From the NCBI GenBank assembly GCA_008921705.1, contig VFFE01007669.1, forward strand, positions 6,685,308 to 6,749,307: 64,000 nucleotides of DNA. The letters run 5' to 3'. The notes under the pieces were generated by a model, which searched no databases, had not been told where the DNA came from, and worked only from the letters and a program-made list of their open reading frames with translations. Both the position numbers and the translations under genes were made by a program. Source of the DNA: Burhinus oedicnemus (lineage: Eukaryota; Chordata; Aves; Charadriiformes; Burhinidae). Positions 15,623-28,798 of the stretch are shown here, piece by piece (within the stretch, counting starts at the first letter, position 1; each line of letters begins with the position of its first letter).

Positions 15623-18600
15623 CCAAAAGTCAATCATTTAGAAGGTAAAATTATGATGGGAATTAACAAAATCAAGAAAGCGCTCACTCAGAGGGCTCAT
15701 CTCCAGTATATGACTTACATGTTACATCATTATTATTATTACACGAATTGCTACAATTGTGTGAATATTTTTACGTTGAAGAGCTTAAGTCTCTTGAAGT
15801 TTTGTTGTGATTTTTATGTTTATCTCCTTAGTTCTTCATATAGATAGATAAATTTGAAAAACCGTAAAGAAATCCCAGCAGGAAAAAAAATCACTGAACT
15901 AACAACGAAACCTAATACTTAAAATAAGTTTTCATTATTTTCTATTTGTTGCCTGTTTGAAGAATGTTAGGCTATCCAGACAAGAGATAAGACTCAGAAA
16001 AGAGAAATAACACCATGTGAGTGAGACTGAAAACCACAGAAATAATTCATTATAAATAGACGAAGCAAATAGTAACCATAGTTCATTAGTCATGTGTTCA
16101 AATTACCGAGCTAGTTACAATAGATGTTTTCTACAAGATCATTATTAGTTCATGTACAATTTAGTAACAAGACAGGATACGGTAAAGGGGGATGATGGAA
16201 TGCTTTGATCTGTTTCCACTAAACACCACAGAGCAGGGATGTGCTTTTTCTTTGTAATGCAACGTGCAACGCATACTCTCCACCACTTTACAAATTAAAT
16301 ACTTCACCCTCATCGAAGAAAACATGCTGCAACATGAGCCTCAGCTAAGCTAAGAAAATAAATTGTACTGCAGTAGCCTAAGTAAACTGAAGCCAATTAC
16401 CATCTCTCAGGAGAGAAGGCAAATCACATGCATCTCTGCAGCAAGTGCTATGTTTGATGCATATAAGAAAAGACATATCATGAACAATTTATAGCAGTAA
16501 AGCAGGCATCAGTTCCCAAGCATTCTACACTTCAAGCACATTTCCTGTATAATAAGAGCCATTTAATGTTTTTTCTCATAACCTACATTAAGGGGTAAGG
16601 GGGAAAATGGTATCAGCCCTAAAAGGTATTCTTCGTTCTTGTAAGAAACACATAGAAAAAATACAAAAAGCATTTACCATTCCTTACATGGCATTTTTTT
16701 TTATAAAACTACAAGCCTCTCATGAGAATTTCAGTATCAGAGGGTTATTTACTCTTTATTCTAAAACCCTTATAGCCTGTACATAGATCACAAACACTCT
16801 GCCCTACCAGCCTCCTAATGTAGAAATGTCAGGTTTGCTTTCAGAAGGCATAGCCCCAGGTATGTGCCTACAGCAAAGTACAAGTACAGTCTTAATGAGT
16901 GAAATCGGCCATCCTAAATCAAAGTGGGTCATGCCATTTTCTCCCTCAGTCTAATGCAGTGATATCAAATCCAGCAAACCAAAAGAAGCAGTTTAACAAC
17001 ATGCCATATAATAGCAGCTATATTCAAAGATAACATACACAGGGTTTTTAATTATGTCATACAAACACTGTAAGTGGTTGTATTATGAGTTTCTTTCCCA
17101 GAGAACTGGAACTGATTGACTGAGTTCAACAGCCACAAAAACTTACACTTCTTCACATTTTTTCTCTTGTTGCTATTACAGGGGATGACAGTGATGGGTC
17201 TAATTTTACGACTCTACAGGAAGCTTAGTTCTGGTATACACTTCAGAGATCCCAGCTCTGATCTAAGGAAGGAAATTGATTGACCCAGAAAAAATAACAG
17301 CTTTTTGTCTCCGCTGAACACCAAAGGCCTTATCCTACCTCTTCATGTAAATAAGCAGAGAAAGATCTGAGAAGCATGTGAAGGTATTCGAATGGGAAAG
17401 CTGTATAAATTCTCTCTCTCAACTACGAGACATGAAATGAAATACATAAGCACAAAATGATACAGAAGAAAAAAGGGATGGTAGCTTTAATTGGTATAGT
17501 CAGATCCTAACATGTGGGACACATCATAGGTATCATTTATTCTTTGGACGGGATTTTGCTACTGCAACTCCAGGCACCAGGGAACAGCACATTCTTTTCA
17601 AACTCTGAAAGTGACAAGGGACAAAACTGGCAGAGCATATGCTACTTCCATGAATGTGTGCTGTGTAGAAAGGATGTTACTAACATCTCCCATCTGCACC
17701 AGGCACATCCTTAATTCATGTATTGCAGAGTTTGTGCAGAAACGAGGACAAGCAATGATTTTTATTTTGCCATTATCTTTGTTTCATAAGGCAGCATTTT
17801 AACTCGGAGTCTATATTTTTAAATGCTTAATTTACATGTATATTTTCAATTATACATTTTAGATATAAAAACCTGTAACTGCTCCATTTAGCACATTTTT
17901 TCTCTTTTTTTTCTTTTCTTCCAAAAAATGAGAACAAATTACTGGTTCATCCAAGTTGTGCAATAGGAAATGCAGAAAGGCAGCAGTGGTATTTAAATTA
18001 CCTGCATCCTCAATGCAGTTTACTAGTATGGCTGCTCCCAGCTCATCGTTCTGCAGAATTTGTCTAGCTGAAGCTAGAGATTGTAAATATTTTACAGTAA
18101 AATGATATTTCTATATTTTCTAGGTCACTGCTTCTTTCTGTTCCTGAATCATTAGGAACAAACAGCAGACTGAAGGAACTGCTGCATCTGAAGTACAAAG
18201 GAAACCAATCATTCTCCACAGCTCACCACTGCTCTCGCACTCCTCCACAGCACTGAAAATGTGGAGAGTCTCTTCTCTAGGGAAACTAATATCCAGTTGG
18301 TAACTCTCATTCACTCAGCACAGGGATGTATACACTTCAAGGAAGTACTAGCTGGAGTCTTTTCTTCCATTTAGCCAATTCTCTCTAATTAATTCCCCAT
18401 TAAAAAGGCAGGGTTTCTTCCCACCCTCATTCTCCTCATGCACTATACTCTCCTTCTTTCTGTCAGGGAGACTTCCCTGTTGTCTGTGTACAGCAGAAGG
18501 CTGAACTTCAGGCTGAAAATTCCAACACTGAATAATATTCGTAACATCACAGATTACAAACTCTTTTCCACGACTCATCATCACCAGGTATTATATGTAG

Positions 18601-20793
18601 ACAAACAGAGTGACAGCTGCATGGTCCTTAAAGTAAAATTTCAGTCACATAAACAACAAAAAAATCCCTTCTGAACCACAAGGCCAGCTTTCATTTAGCT
18701 TGTTCTGCCCCTTCAAGTCTGACAGTCCTTTATCATTTTTCAGTTTATGTTATTTAACTCTCTTACATGCTTCTCAAGTTTCTCTCTCCTTACTCAAACA
18801 CAGTACTTCCTCCAGTAGCAGAGACGTTTACCTGCGCTGCTGCAAAGGAGGAGTGGAATTGGAACGACAAGTATCCTGCAGCAACACGAACTCCAGCTAC
18901 GGCCTTGGCAGATCTCAGAAGTTTACACAAGGCCATGCCAGGTCAGGCCACGGACAAGCATGGAGAGGGAAAACACTGGCAATTCACTAGGTGGCACTTT
19001 TTGAGTCACTCGAATCCAAAGCCAAAGATGACGCAATCCCATTTTTCAGCTATAGCATCAACAAGGTCAAACCACATTTAATCACTGAAAATGCTATTAG
19101 ACCTCTTTCACATGGAAAAGCTGGCAGCCTGTGTGTGCTAGGCACAGTCCAGCTTCTTAATTCTACTTACCTAAATTGCTGGGACATACTGAAGGAAGAC
19201 AGAGCTGAAGGACTTTTTCCATTTACTCTGATTCACATTTCCCACCACAGCATGTCTACTTTCTGCCACTAGATTTGGTCATAGCCACAGACCCCTCCCT
19301 TCCCATTCAGACCTAAACCACTAATGCCCTAAACCACCCTATTAGCCTGCTTTCACCCCAGCACAGGTATACCTTTCCTTCTGAAGTGCCTAACTCTGGG
19401 AAAATCTATGGACAATATAATGCAGAACCTCAGGCAGTCTGACTGACATCGTTTTGCCTTTCTAATCCATGTAAAGACTTTAAATGGTAAATGTGAGCAG
19501 CTGTTGTTGGGCTGTCTGCAGTGATGTATTCTTTGAGAGTCCTGTATTTCAGTGAGCGCACATGTATGTGACAGGGTAGGCATGTAATCAAGTGCAACCC
19601 ATAAAAAATAACCCACAGCTAGGAGGAGTATATCTTGATGCCCTTCCCCCCATTCAGGAATTACTATCATCTTACAAGAGCCCTCCCTAAGGGCTGTATG
19701 TAGTCATGGTGACAGGACATCACCACCTGTCTGCCCCTGCAGTGGAGGCGATGAGCCAGAATACAAAGCTTTGTTTTGCTGCTGCTGAATGCATACACCA
19801 CATTTCCAAATAACCTGATCCTAACAGAAACCAAAGAAAATTAAAACGGTTTTCAAAGTATAAAATCTGAAGTTCCAGATTTATTAAGAAAGGCTTACAA
19901 AAATGAATCAATAGAACAGTGGCTTGAAAATTTACATGAATGGACATGTTTCACATTCTTCAAAATGCAATTTTGAGCATAAAATTACAAAAGGGACACT
20001 TTATGTCCAAAAGTCTAAAATTCAGGCATTATAGAAACAGATTTTACAATGAGCTGCAATTGTTACTACACATTGCTTTTATTCCAGGGGAAATGCACAC
20101 AGATTATTATATACTGTTTGCCTGCAGTTAACAATGATCAGCTCGCAGCATTTTTCCAGTTTATGAGACTCTAAACATCAGCTGACCAAAAGTCACAGAG
20201 AAACTGGCTAAACTACTATCACGGTACCACTCAGTGAAGAAGTAAACAGCATAAATAATGAAATCAGCAGGCGAAACACATCCTGGCACAGACAGGAGAC
20301 AGCCTAAACAGAATGGGAGCAGAGGAACTCCTTATCTCATATACCTAGTTTAACCCTGAGGTTATGCATACATCGTGGAATTAGGCACCACCTCACGAGT
20401 CTCAAATGTGGGTTCCTGCCCCTGCCTTAGCTTGACCTTACACTGGGCAAGACATGCTGAGTATCTCTTTTTTCTTCTCTTCCCAACACACTGGGTTTCC
20501 CCAGGAAAGAAATACAGGTTGGTAGGGATTTTCAGTGTTCAACAGATTTTCTGAAATGGGTGACTGGAGGGCGAGGACTAACAGGCAAGCTGCAAAATTC
20601 TCCTTCTTGTGGTTTAGATTTACCATCAGAGACCATATGTAGATTTTCCAGAGTTTGCGCTGCTGAATTGAGTTGCCCATTCCCTAAATGGGCAAGAGCT
20701 ACAGAACACCTAGAGCTCCTATGGATTCATTCATATGCACTGGCTTTCCCAATACTGTGGACAACTTCTTCCGGTGTGGCAGACAGCATGGAA

Positions 20794-21996
20794 GATCATA
20801 GAACCATTTAGGTTGGACAGGATCTTTAAGATCGCTGAATCCAACTGAGTCCAACCATTAATCTAATGCTGCCAAGTCCACCACTAAACCATGTCCCCAA
20901 GCACCACATCTACATGTCCAGGGACGGCCACTCAACTGCTTCCCTGGGCAGCCTGTTCCAATGCTTGACAACACTTTCAGGGAAGAAATTTTTCCTAATA
21001 TCCAATCTAAACCTCCCCTGGTGCAACTTGAGGCCATTTCCTCTTGTGTTATCGCTTGTTACTTGGGAGAAGAGACCAACATCCACCTTGCTACAACCTC
21101 CTCTCAGGTAGCTGATATGGTCACCCCTCTCAGCCTCCTTTTCTCCAGGCTAAACAATCCCAGTTCCCCCAGCCGCTCCTCATAATACTTGTTCTCTAGA
21201 CCCTTCACCAGCTTTGTTGCCCTTCTCTGGACATGCTCCAGCACCTCAATGTCTTTCCTGTCATGAGGGGCCCAAAACTGAACACAGTATTTGAGGTGTG
21301 ACCTCACCAGTGCCGAGTACAGTGGGACAATCACTTCCCTAGTCTTGCTGGCCACACTATTCCTGACACAGGCCAGGATGCTGTTGGCCTTCTTGGCCAC
21401 CCAGACACACTGTTTGCTCATATTCAGCCAGCTGTTGACCAACACCCCCAGGTCCTTTTCCACCAAGCAGCTTACCAGCCACTCTTCCCCAAGCCTGTAG
21501 CGCTGCATGGGGTTGTTGTGACCCAAGTGATGGACCCAGCACTTGGCCTTGTTGAAGCTCATACAGTTGGCCTTGGTACATCAATCCAGCCTGTCCAGAT
21601 CCTCTGTAGAGCCTTCCTACCCTCAAGCAGATCAACACTCCCGCCCAACTTGGTGTCATCTGCAAACTTACCGAGAGTGCACTCGATCTCCTTGTCCAGA
21701 TCACTGATAAAGTTATTAAAGAGAACCAGCCCCAGTACTGAGCCGTAGGGAACACCACTTGTGACCAGCCGCCAACTGGATTTAACTCCATTCACCACCA
21801 CTCTTTGGGCCTGGCCACCCGGCCAGTTTTTTACCCAGCGAAGCATACATCCATCCAAGCCGTGAGCAGCCAGTTTCTCTAGGAGAATGCTGTGGGAAAC
21901 AGTGTCAAAGGCTTTACCGAAGTCCAGGTAAACAACATCCACAGCCTTTCCCTCATCCACTAAGTGGGTCACCTTGTCATAGAAGGAGATCAGGTT
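20794..21996 (-). mobile_element. CR1 LINE fragment, 3' half with 3' end
   Basis: This is a chicken-repeat-1 non-LTR retrotransposon in reverse orientation. Its 3' terminus lies at about 20794, where ATCATAGAAC is the complement of the CR1 terminal octamer, followed by the conserved CR1 3' region. Upstream on the - strand are degraded ORF2 reverse transcriptase frames. One (21972-21559) has the [10 protein letters not shown] motif and FADD catalytic box (21655-21666). A frame change joins it to a second (21562-21104) with the thumb/C-terminal portion ([27 protein letters not shown]). The left-hand (ORF2 5') part is missing, the usual 5' truncation, with the boundary at about 21996. It is non-functional. 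Confidence 0.92.
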
Positions 21997-22394
21997 AGAT
22001 GTTCTTCCATCCTTTACTACATCATTTGTAAACAGTAAACATTTTATCTTTTAAATGGTTAGCAGAGAAGACAGAGTTTTGATGAAGTCAGGAAGAATGA
22101 AAAGAGTGGTTCAGTGCTCTCAGATATATTATTGGTTCAATTTTGACTTTTTACCACTGCACAAAGTGGACATGCTTATGCACTCTGCCTATAGTCACTC
22201 TCCAACATATACCCATTTAACAGGCAGGGAGAGGCTTTCTGGCATCAATAAAACATTAAGGCTTCATATCTAAAAACAAAATTCAGCAAATGCTGAAGGT
22301 CACATATGCTAAAGTTAATCTGCCATCTTGTGGGTATATACCACAATACACTTTTTTAATATCTACTATACAATTAGTATACAATTACAGACAA

Positions 22395-22447
22395 ATTAGT
22401 ATATTGTATTTGTATATTGTATATTAGTGTATTGTATTTGTATATTA
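22395..22447. repeat. AT-rich tandem repeat, about 26-base unit
   Basis: Two imperfect copies of a unit built from TATTGTATTTGTATATT, preceded by related TATACAATTA motifs. It is a low-complexity expansion. Confidence 0.65.
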
Positions 22448-22500
22448 AATAAGAGTAGACAGTAAAAGATTTTTGAATGAAGAGTGGGAGATACAAATAC

Positions 22501-22542
22501 AATCTACCATCTGGTAGGTAAGACATACACAATGAGTATTGT
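22501..22542. repeat. Short dispersed repeat, copy 2 of 3
   Basis: This 42-base segment matches 27816-27857 at about 35 of 42 positions, sharing an uninterrupted TGGTAGGTAAGACATA. A weaker copy is at 22317-22336 (17 of 20). No known family was recognised. Confidence 0.5.
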
Positions 22543-23641
22543 ACATCCTAAAGAAGTAACCACAGAACAATATTGCCGAAGATATAGTACTAATTCTACT
22601 TGGGCAGATACTCTAGGTTAGACTCTTGGTCACTCTCAAAAATTAACATACATTTATAATAAATGATTTAACAACATCATAAATTGGTGTAATTCAAAAA
22701 GAAAAAAAAAAAAAGAGTCAGACTCTTTCTTCCAAACACAGGAAGAAAGATCAGTCAAGAAAACTTGTCATCTCTTCAATGTGAGATTGAATCAAAACCT
22801 AGCAGTGAATTTTATCTAGCTGTACAACAAGACTCAGGTTTTATTTTTGGCTAATAAACTTATCTATTAATAAATTAAATCCACCTGTAACTACTGCTGC
22901 AATCGATCTTAACACAAGTTGTAAAGTACACTTTCATGAGTTGCTCAGTAACAGCTTCATTACTGCTTTGGCTGCCAATTAAATTGGATGTGGAATAGAG
23001 CAAGCACCAATCCAAAGGTAAAGTCCAAATGGCATCTGCAATGGTACAAACATCAAAAGGGTTTGCCCATGCATATAACTGTCAGCAAATTATGACCATC
23101 AAAGAGAAAAATAAATTCTCAAATGTGCTTAAATACTGTTCTAAAATGCAAACAGCCCTTCTTTCCTTCCTGTGTGGAATATTGTTACATTAGTTCAAAA
23201 CAATGTCATGAAGATGCATTAGTTCAATTGGTGACTAATTTCAATAGTGTCATGAAATCTTGGTCCCTGGCTGGAACTCCCAAATTGCTATCACACTTCA
23301 CGTGCATTATTATTTGTTTTCATTCTAATGAAAATCTCTCTCTAGAGATGACTTATGGAAACTCTTTCTAAAATTAAGAGTAAAACATTGATTCTACTTT
23401 ACATACAGATATATTTATTTCAGTATAATCCGTCATTAAGGTACTTTTCCTTATCTCTGATCATAATGACTATTTCAAAGTCTTCTGTGGTGCTTTCATA
23501 GGAATATTTCTACTAGATATGAGTAATACTCTAGTATGGAGACATCATGTGTTCACTTTTTGAACAATTAGAAATCAAGCTATGGTTATGTCTTAGCAAA
23601 AAGTAGTTAGGGTGCTTTAATAAAAACAATGAAATGGACCC

Positions 23642-24902
23642 AAAGTACAGGCAATTAGCATGGCTTCACCAAGGGCAAGCCATGCCTGACAAATGTGGTG
23701 ACCTTCTATGACAGGGTTACAGTGTTGGTGGATAAAGGGAGAGCAACAGACATAATCTGCCTGGACTTATGCAAAGTGTTTGACACTGTCACCCGTGACA
23801 TCCTTGTCTCTAAACTGGAAAGACATGGATTTGATGGATGGACCACTTGGTGGATAAAGAACTGGCTGGATGGCTGCACTCAAGGGGTTGCAGTCAATGG
23901 CTTGATGTCCAAGCGGAAACCAGTGACGAGTGGCATTCCTCAGGGGTCAGCACAGGGACCAGTGCTGTTCAACATCTTCATGGGCGACATGGGATGTTGG
24001 GATTGAGTGCACCCTCAGCAAGTTTGCCAACACCACCAAGCTCTGTGGCGCGGTCAGCATGCTGGAGGGAAAGGATGCCATCCAGAGGGATCTGCACATG
24101 CTTGAGAGATGGGCCCGTGCCAACCTCATGAAGTTCAACAAGGCCAAGTGCAAGGTCCTGCACGTAGGTCAGGGCAATCCTATGCACAAATACAGGCTGG
24201 GCGGAGAATGGATTGAGAACAGCCCTGAGGAGAAGGACTTGGGAGTGTTGGTGGATGAGCAGCTCAACATGAACCAGCAATGTGCGCTCGCAGCCTAGAA
24301 AGCCAACAGCATCCTGGGCTGCATCAGAAGAAGAGTGGCCAACAGGTCGAGGGAGGTGATTCTGCCCCTCTACTCTGCTCTCATGAGACTCCACCTGGAG
24401 TACTGCGTCCAGCTTTGGAGTCCTTAGCACAAGAAGGACGTGGACCTGTTACAGCAGGTCCAGAGGAGGGCCACAAGGATGATCAGAGGGCTGGAGCACC
24501 TCTGCTATGACAGGCTGAGAGAGTTGGGGTTATTCAGCCTGGAGAAGAGAAGGCTCCAGGCAGACCTTATAGCAGCCTTCCAGTACCTGAAAGGGGCCCT
24601 ACAAGAAAGCTGGAGAGGGACTTTTTACAAGGACATGTAGTGATAGGATGAGGGGTAATGGCTTCAAACTGGAAGAGGGTAGATTTAGACTAGATATCAG
24701 GAAGAAATTCTTTACTCTGAGGGTGGTGAGGTACTGGAACAGGTTGCTCAGGGAAGTTGTGGAGGGCACATCCCTGGAAGTGTTCAAGGCCAGGTTGGAT
24801 GAGGCTTTGAGCAATCTAGTCTAGTGGGAGGTGTCCCTGCCCATGGCAGAGGGGATGGAACTAGGTGATCTTTAAGGTCCCTTCCAACCTATGATTCTAT
24901 GG
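23642..24902 (+). mobile_element. CR1 LINE fragment, 3' half with 3' end
   Basis: A 5'-truncated CR1 in forward orientation, ending with the octamer-like GATTCTATG at about 24893-24902. Reverse transcriptase remnants run from QHGF/KGK-type sequence through LDLCKVFDT, into the region after the catalytic box and the [12 protein letters not shown] region near 24520-24560. The reading frame is broken by at least one frameshift near 24000 and by stops (for example TAG at 24297). The catalytic FADD box reads FANT at 24023-24034, so both catalytic aspartates are lost. It is an inactive copy. Confidence 0.92.
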
Positions 24903-27900
24903 TATGAAACCATCATTGTTAGAGCCATGATGTATATCATTTGTATAAGTACTGTGGAAGAGATTAACTTTTTTCTTAAGCAGGATTGAAGAATTAGCTT
25001 CACTCTTGGCTTAGAAACCTTGAATCTTTATGGGCTAGCTAAAGTAAAACAGCCAGCTTCACTCAGGAAAGTGAGAAAAAGGCTGAAGAAACAGCAATAG
25101 AAACTCTTGCCCGATAGTTTATGATACCCCTCCAAATGAAAAAAAAATGCTATTCCAAAGAAAAAACAGAAAAAAAATCTTTTTGTAATGAACATTTGGG
25201 ATGTATTTTCAGACTCAGAAAAAAAGTCTACAGAGCTTTTGGCTGTTTACCCAGACAAAGATAACAATCGTAGCAGTAGATAGACAAGAAGACATTGCAG
25301 ATATGCTGCTGGTTTTGAGTCACTGAATGAATCTGGCTGGGTATAAAAACTGTGTCAAAGGGAAAACAAGGTCAGCAGAAGACCTCTTTTGGGTTACCTC
25401 TCACCTCCAGTGTAGCTGATTTGGAGGAGGGGGTGGGATAGACCAATATAATAACATGCTTGATTTAATGATGACATAAAATATTTTCATGGCAGACTAG
25501 CTTGGTAGCCCATTGAGTCAAAATTCTGCCTTACCCATGCAAAAAGTGATTACACCCATCAGGTCAAAGACAACAATGTCCACTTTTAAAAACAAAGTAC
25601 TATAACAGATACAAATTCATATATGATACAGATAGAGCAAAAAAATGTATCATTTTGTAATTTATCTGTACAATCCACCTGGATTGTTTCTGCTACATTT
25701 TATGAGTATTGTATCAGTTCTATCATGAGGCATTGCTTAATTTCAGTTAAATACCATCAGAAATGGAACTCTGCCACAAAATTAAGACATGGATTTTGAG
25801 CTACTAATCTTTCAGCTGAATTACTGCCAAGATTTTGGTTCAGTTAACTTATAATTAAGTATTGTTTGCAAATCCGAAGTCTAGATATGGGATGTGCTTT
25901 TGAATAAAAATTCTTACCATATCTCTGTACCAGTCATGGCATCCTACACTGATTTTGGTGTGATATCTGAATATAAATATATTCTAAAGATGCTTCACAC
26001 AATGACACTGAATATCAAATGAAATAAATTTCTTCAGTTATCTATAACTTCTTCTCTCCTTGTTATGTGCATATATTATATATACATATACAAAATGCAG
26101 TTCAGAGAATTTCATATACAAGGATTCAGCAGTGTTACACAAAGGTGACAACAATGTCTCATTTATGGGTGCTAGAGATTATGTGGATGTCTTCCCACAG
26201 TCAAAACAGACATTAAATCTGAATCTTTAACCTCAATATCGGGATTCTGTTCTTGCCACCTAACATGTCAGCATGCCTCATGCCCACCCATCAGAGAGTG
26301 TAAGCATGTTTCTACACCATTGAGGACAAGCCAGATCACACCTGTCAAGAATGACTCATACAGATAAGGCAACAGGTTTATCAAGTGATAGTTGCCATAG
26401 CAAACAGGTAGTGAAGTCAGTTTTGTATGAATCAAAAGAAGAGAAATAGTCTCCAAAATAGCTAGGCACTATCTTCAGTACGCTATGTATTTTTTTTTTT
26501 CTTCTGCAAATATTATTGAGACAGTGCTACACAAATCACCAATTTGTACAAACCTCATAGATGCACTGTGATCAAAAGATGCTGTAGTTTCAGTTCTAAT
26601 ACTGATGGAGCTACAAAAACACCAGATTCCTCTCTCAAACAAACTTCCTAAATATTGTAGACATATTCTAGAGACAATGTACTTGGCATCTGGCACACAG
26701 AATCGGCAAACTATTTAGAAATTTTTTTTTTTAAAAAAGCAGAAAAAGGTATGAAACTGATGCCACAAAAAGTTTTTAAACCAAATCATCCATGAACAAG
26801 CCAGTGTAACACTAGTAAAATGTGAACAAGCAGTATCAAAACAGAATACTGTCAATTACTTTCTAATCTAATGCATTTTACAATACATCATGAATATCTG
26901 AGAAAAGGAATAAATAATACCAGTACAGCTGGAATGGAAAAACCAAGATGGTTCATGCAGTTAGCTACTTTTAGTCCCCAAAACGGATATTCTGCAAATA
27001 GAACCAGCAGTAAGAATTACAGTACAACACATAATACACTGTCATTAACTATTAACTACTTTGATTTCAAAGGACTTCAGGGGGTCTATGTGTGATACAC
27101 ACACTCAAGACACATGTCTCTAAACCAAGTCAACTGTATTATAAGAGGACAAACGCCATCAAGAATATCTGTCAGAACTGTAAATAAAAAATAAATTAAA
27201 CAAACAAACAAAAATTCCCAGCCTATTCCAGTCTTGTATTTTATTTGCAAAAAATTAACATGCAATACATGAAAAGATGTTTCAGATCAACTTGAACAAC
27301 TGCAAGCCTCCTCTGAAGAAAATGCCTTTAAAATTGCAGTAACATAGTATTGTTGCTTCAGTGTTTCTCACCTATAATACATTTACTTGGACTGCAAATC
27401 GAGTAAACTGAAGTAAATCATTCACTAAGCTGTGTTGTCCTGTTTGTTTCCCTTTCCTTCCAAATTCAGATTCCAGAAACAGAATTTGAAGGTCAAGCTA
27501 AGTTATTTCTGGCTTTTCTACTGACTCTGATTGAAACATGTTCTTGTCCCACAGGCTATAATTTACCTATCACTCTGCCCAAGTAAATGATCACCTTGGC
27601 ACCTCTCTTCCCTGCTTATATCCTCCCTGTCCACTTCATAGGAACCAGCTATCTCCTTTCTCATATAACCTGAGACCAATTATTCTCAATGGTATTTAAT
27701 TTTGAAGTTTGGTGTTTCTATTTCAGATCCAAAAAAGGGGCTTCTGTGACCAAGTGTCACTTTGCCAACTGTACTAATTGTTCCAGGAAAACATATAATC
27801 TGGACCTACAATTCCAATCTAGCATGTGGTAGGTAAGACATATGCAGTCAGTATTATCAAAAACTTCTGTGTAGTTGTTTTAATAATTCAGAATGAGACA

Positions 27901-28205
27901 AGATGAAAAGACTATTGCCCCACTTTACTCATCCTATCCAATTATTTTACAGCATTTATACAGACTGCATTGCATAGTTACTCAGGTGATGCAACTGGGA
28001 TTTGTGCATAAATGAATAAAAGACATGACAGGTTAAAAAGTCGATAAAATGCTAGCAAGGGTTAAATTCTGTTTAAATCCTTGGACAGTTGAGTCACATG
28101 GCTGCTATTGAATGTGCTCTTTGCCTCAAGCCTTAAGCTTTTCTTTGTAATATGTCTTGATCTGTAAAAGAGTGAAGAATAAAATAGCTAGGAAATATTA
28201 TTTCT
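24903..28205. other. Intergenic, no gene recognised
   Basis: 3.3 kb of AT-rich DNA. It contains copy 3 of the short dispersed repeat at 27816-27857. No RNA gene or coding segment was supported. Confidence 0.7.
27816..27857. repeat. Short dispersed repeat, copy 3 of 3
   Basis: A 42-base match to 22501-22542, in the same orientation and about 5.3 kb away. Confidence 0.5.
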
Positions 28206-28798
28206 TTCCTCATGGTGAAGTGTCAAATGCTTTGCACAAGTCCAGATAGATGGTGTCAGTTGCTCTTCCCTTATCCACTAATGTTGTAATGCCATCATAG
28301 AAGGCCACCAAATTTGTCAGGCACAATTTGCCCTTATTGAAGCCATGTTGGCTGTCACTAATCACCTCCTTATTTTCCACGTGCATTAGCATGGCTTCCA
28401 GGAGGATCTGCTCCATGATCTTGCCCGGCACAGAGGTGAGTAACTGGCCTGTATTTCCCTGGGTCTTCATTTTTTCCCTTTTTAAAAATGAGGGTTATGT
28501 TTCCCCTTTTCCAGTTGGTGAGAACTTCACTGGACTGCCACAACTTCTCAAATATGACGGATAGTGGCTTGGCAACTTCATCCACCGGCTTCCTCAGGTC
28601 CCATGGACTTCTGCACCTTCAGGTTCCTTAGATAGTCTCAAACCTGGTCTTCTCCTACAGTGGGCAGTTCCTCATTCTCCCGGTCCCTGCCTTTGCCTTC
28701 TGCAACTTGGGCAGTGTGGCTAGAGCCCTTGTCAGTGAAGATCAAGGTAAAAAAAAGTCATTGAGTACCTCAGCCTTGTCCATATCCTGGGTGACCAC
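28206..28798 (-). mobile_element. CR1 LINE internal fragment A
   Basis: A reverse-orientation piece of CR1 ORF2 covering the N-terminal part of the reverse transcriptase. On the - strand it reads from an ERT-type upstream segment through [20 protein letters not shown], the QHGFNKGK region and LDLCKAFDT, and then stops. It lacks both the catalytic FADD part and the 3' end, which is unusual because CR1 copies normally keep their 3' end. A frameshift separates its two frames (28585-28370 and 28470-28210). It abuts fragment B directly. Confidence 0.88.

Larger units (their letters stand above)
13091..20793. other. Intergenic, no gene recognised
   Basis: 7.7 kb of AT-rich DNA downstream of SCN3A. 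Open frames of 60-105 codons (for example 18767-19081) have no recognisable domain. The only structures I can point to are a small imperfect duplication at 14445-14505 and an AAAAC microsatellite at 15598-15622. Confidence 0.7.
21997..23641. other. Intergenic between two CR1 copies
   Basis: 1.6 kb of AT-rich sequence with no gene. It holds an AT-rich tandem repeat at 22395-22447 and two members of a short dispersed repeat at 22317-22336 and 22501-22542. Confidence 0.75.

Noticed and set aside
18700..19081. Overlapping 96- and 104-codon frames at a slightly GC-richer patch
   Set aside because: Two different frames compete, neither resembles a known protein, and no promoter or splice signals support a gene.
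21104..21972. Reverse transcriptase frames as a host gene or a full autonomous element
   Set aside because: They belong to a truncated CR1 with a frame change between segments; neither an ORF1 nor an endonuclease domain is present.
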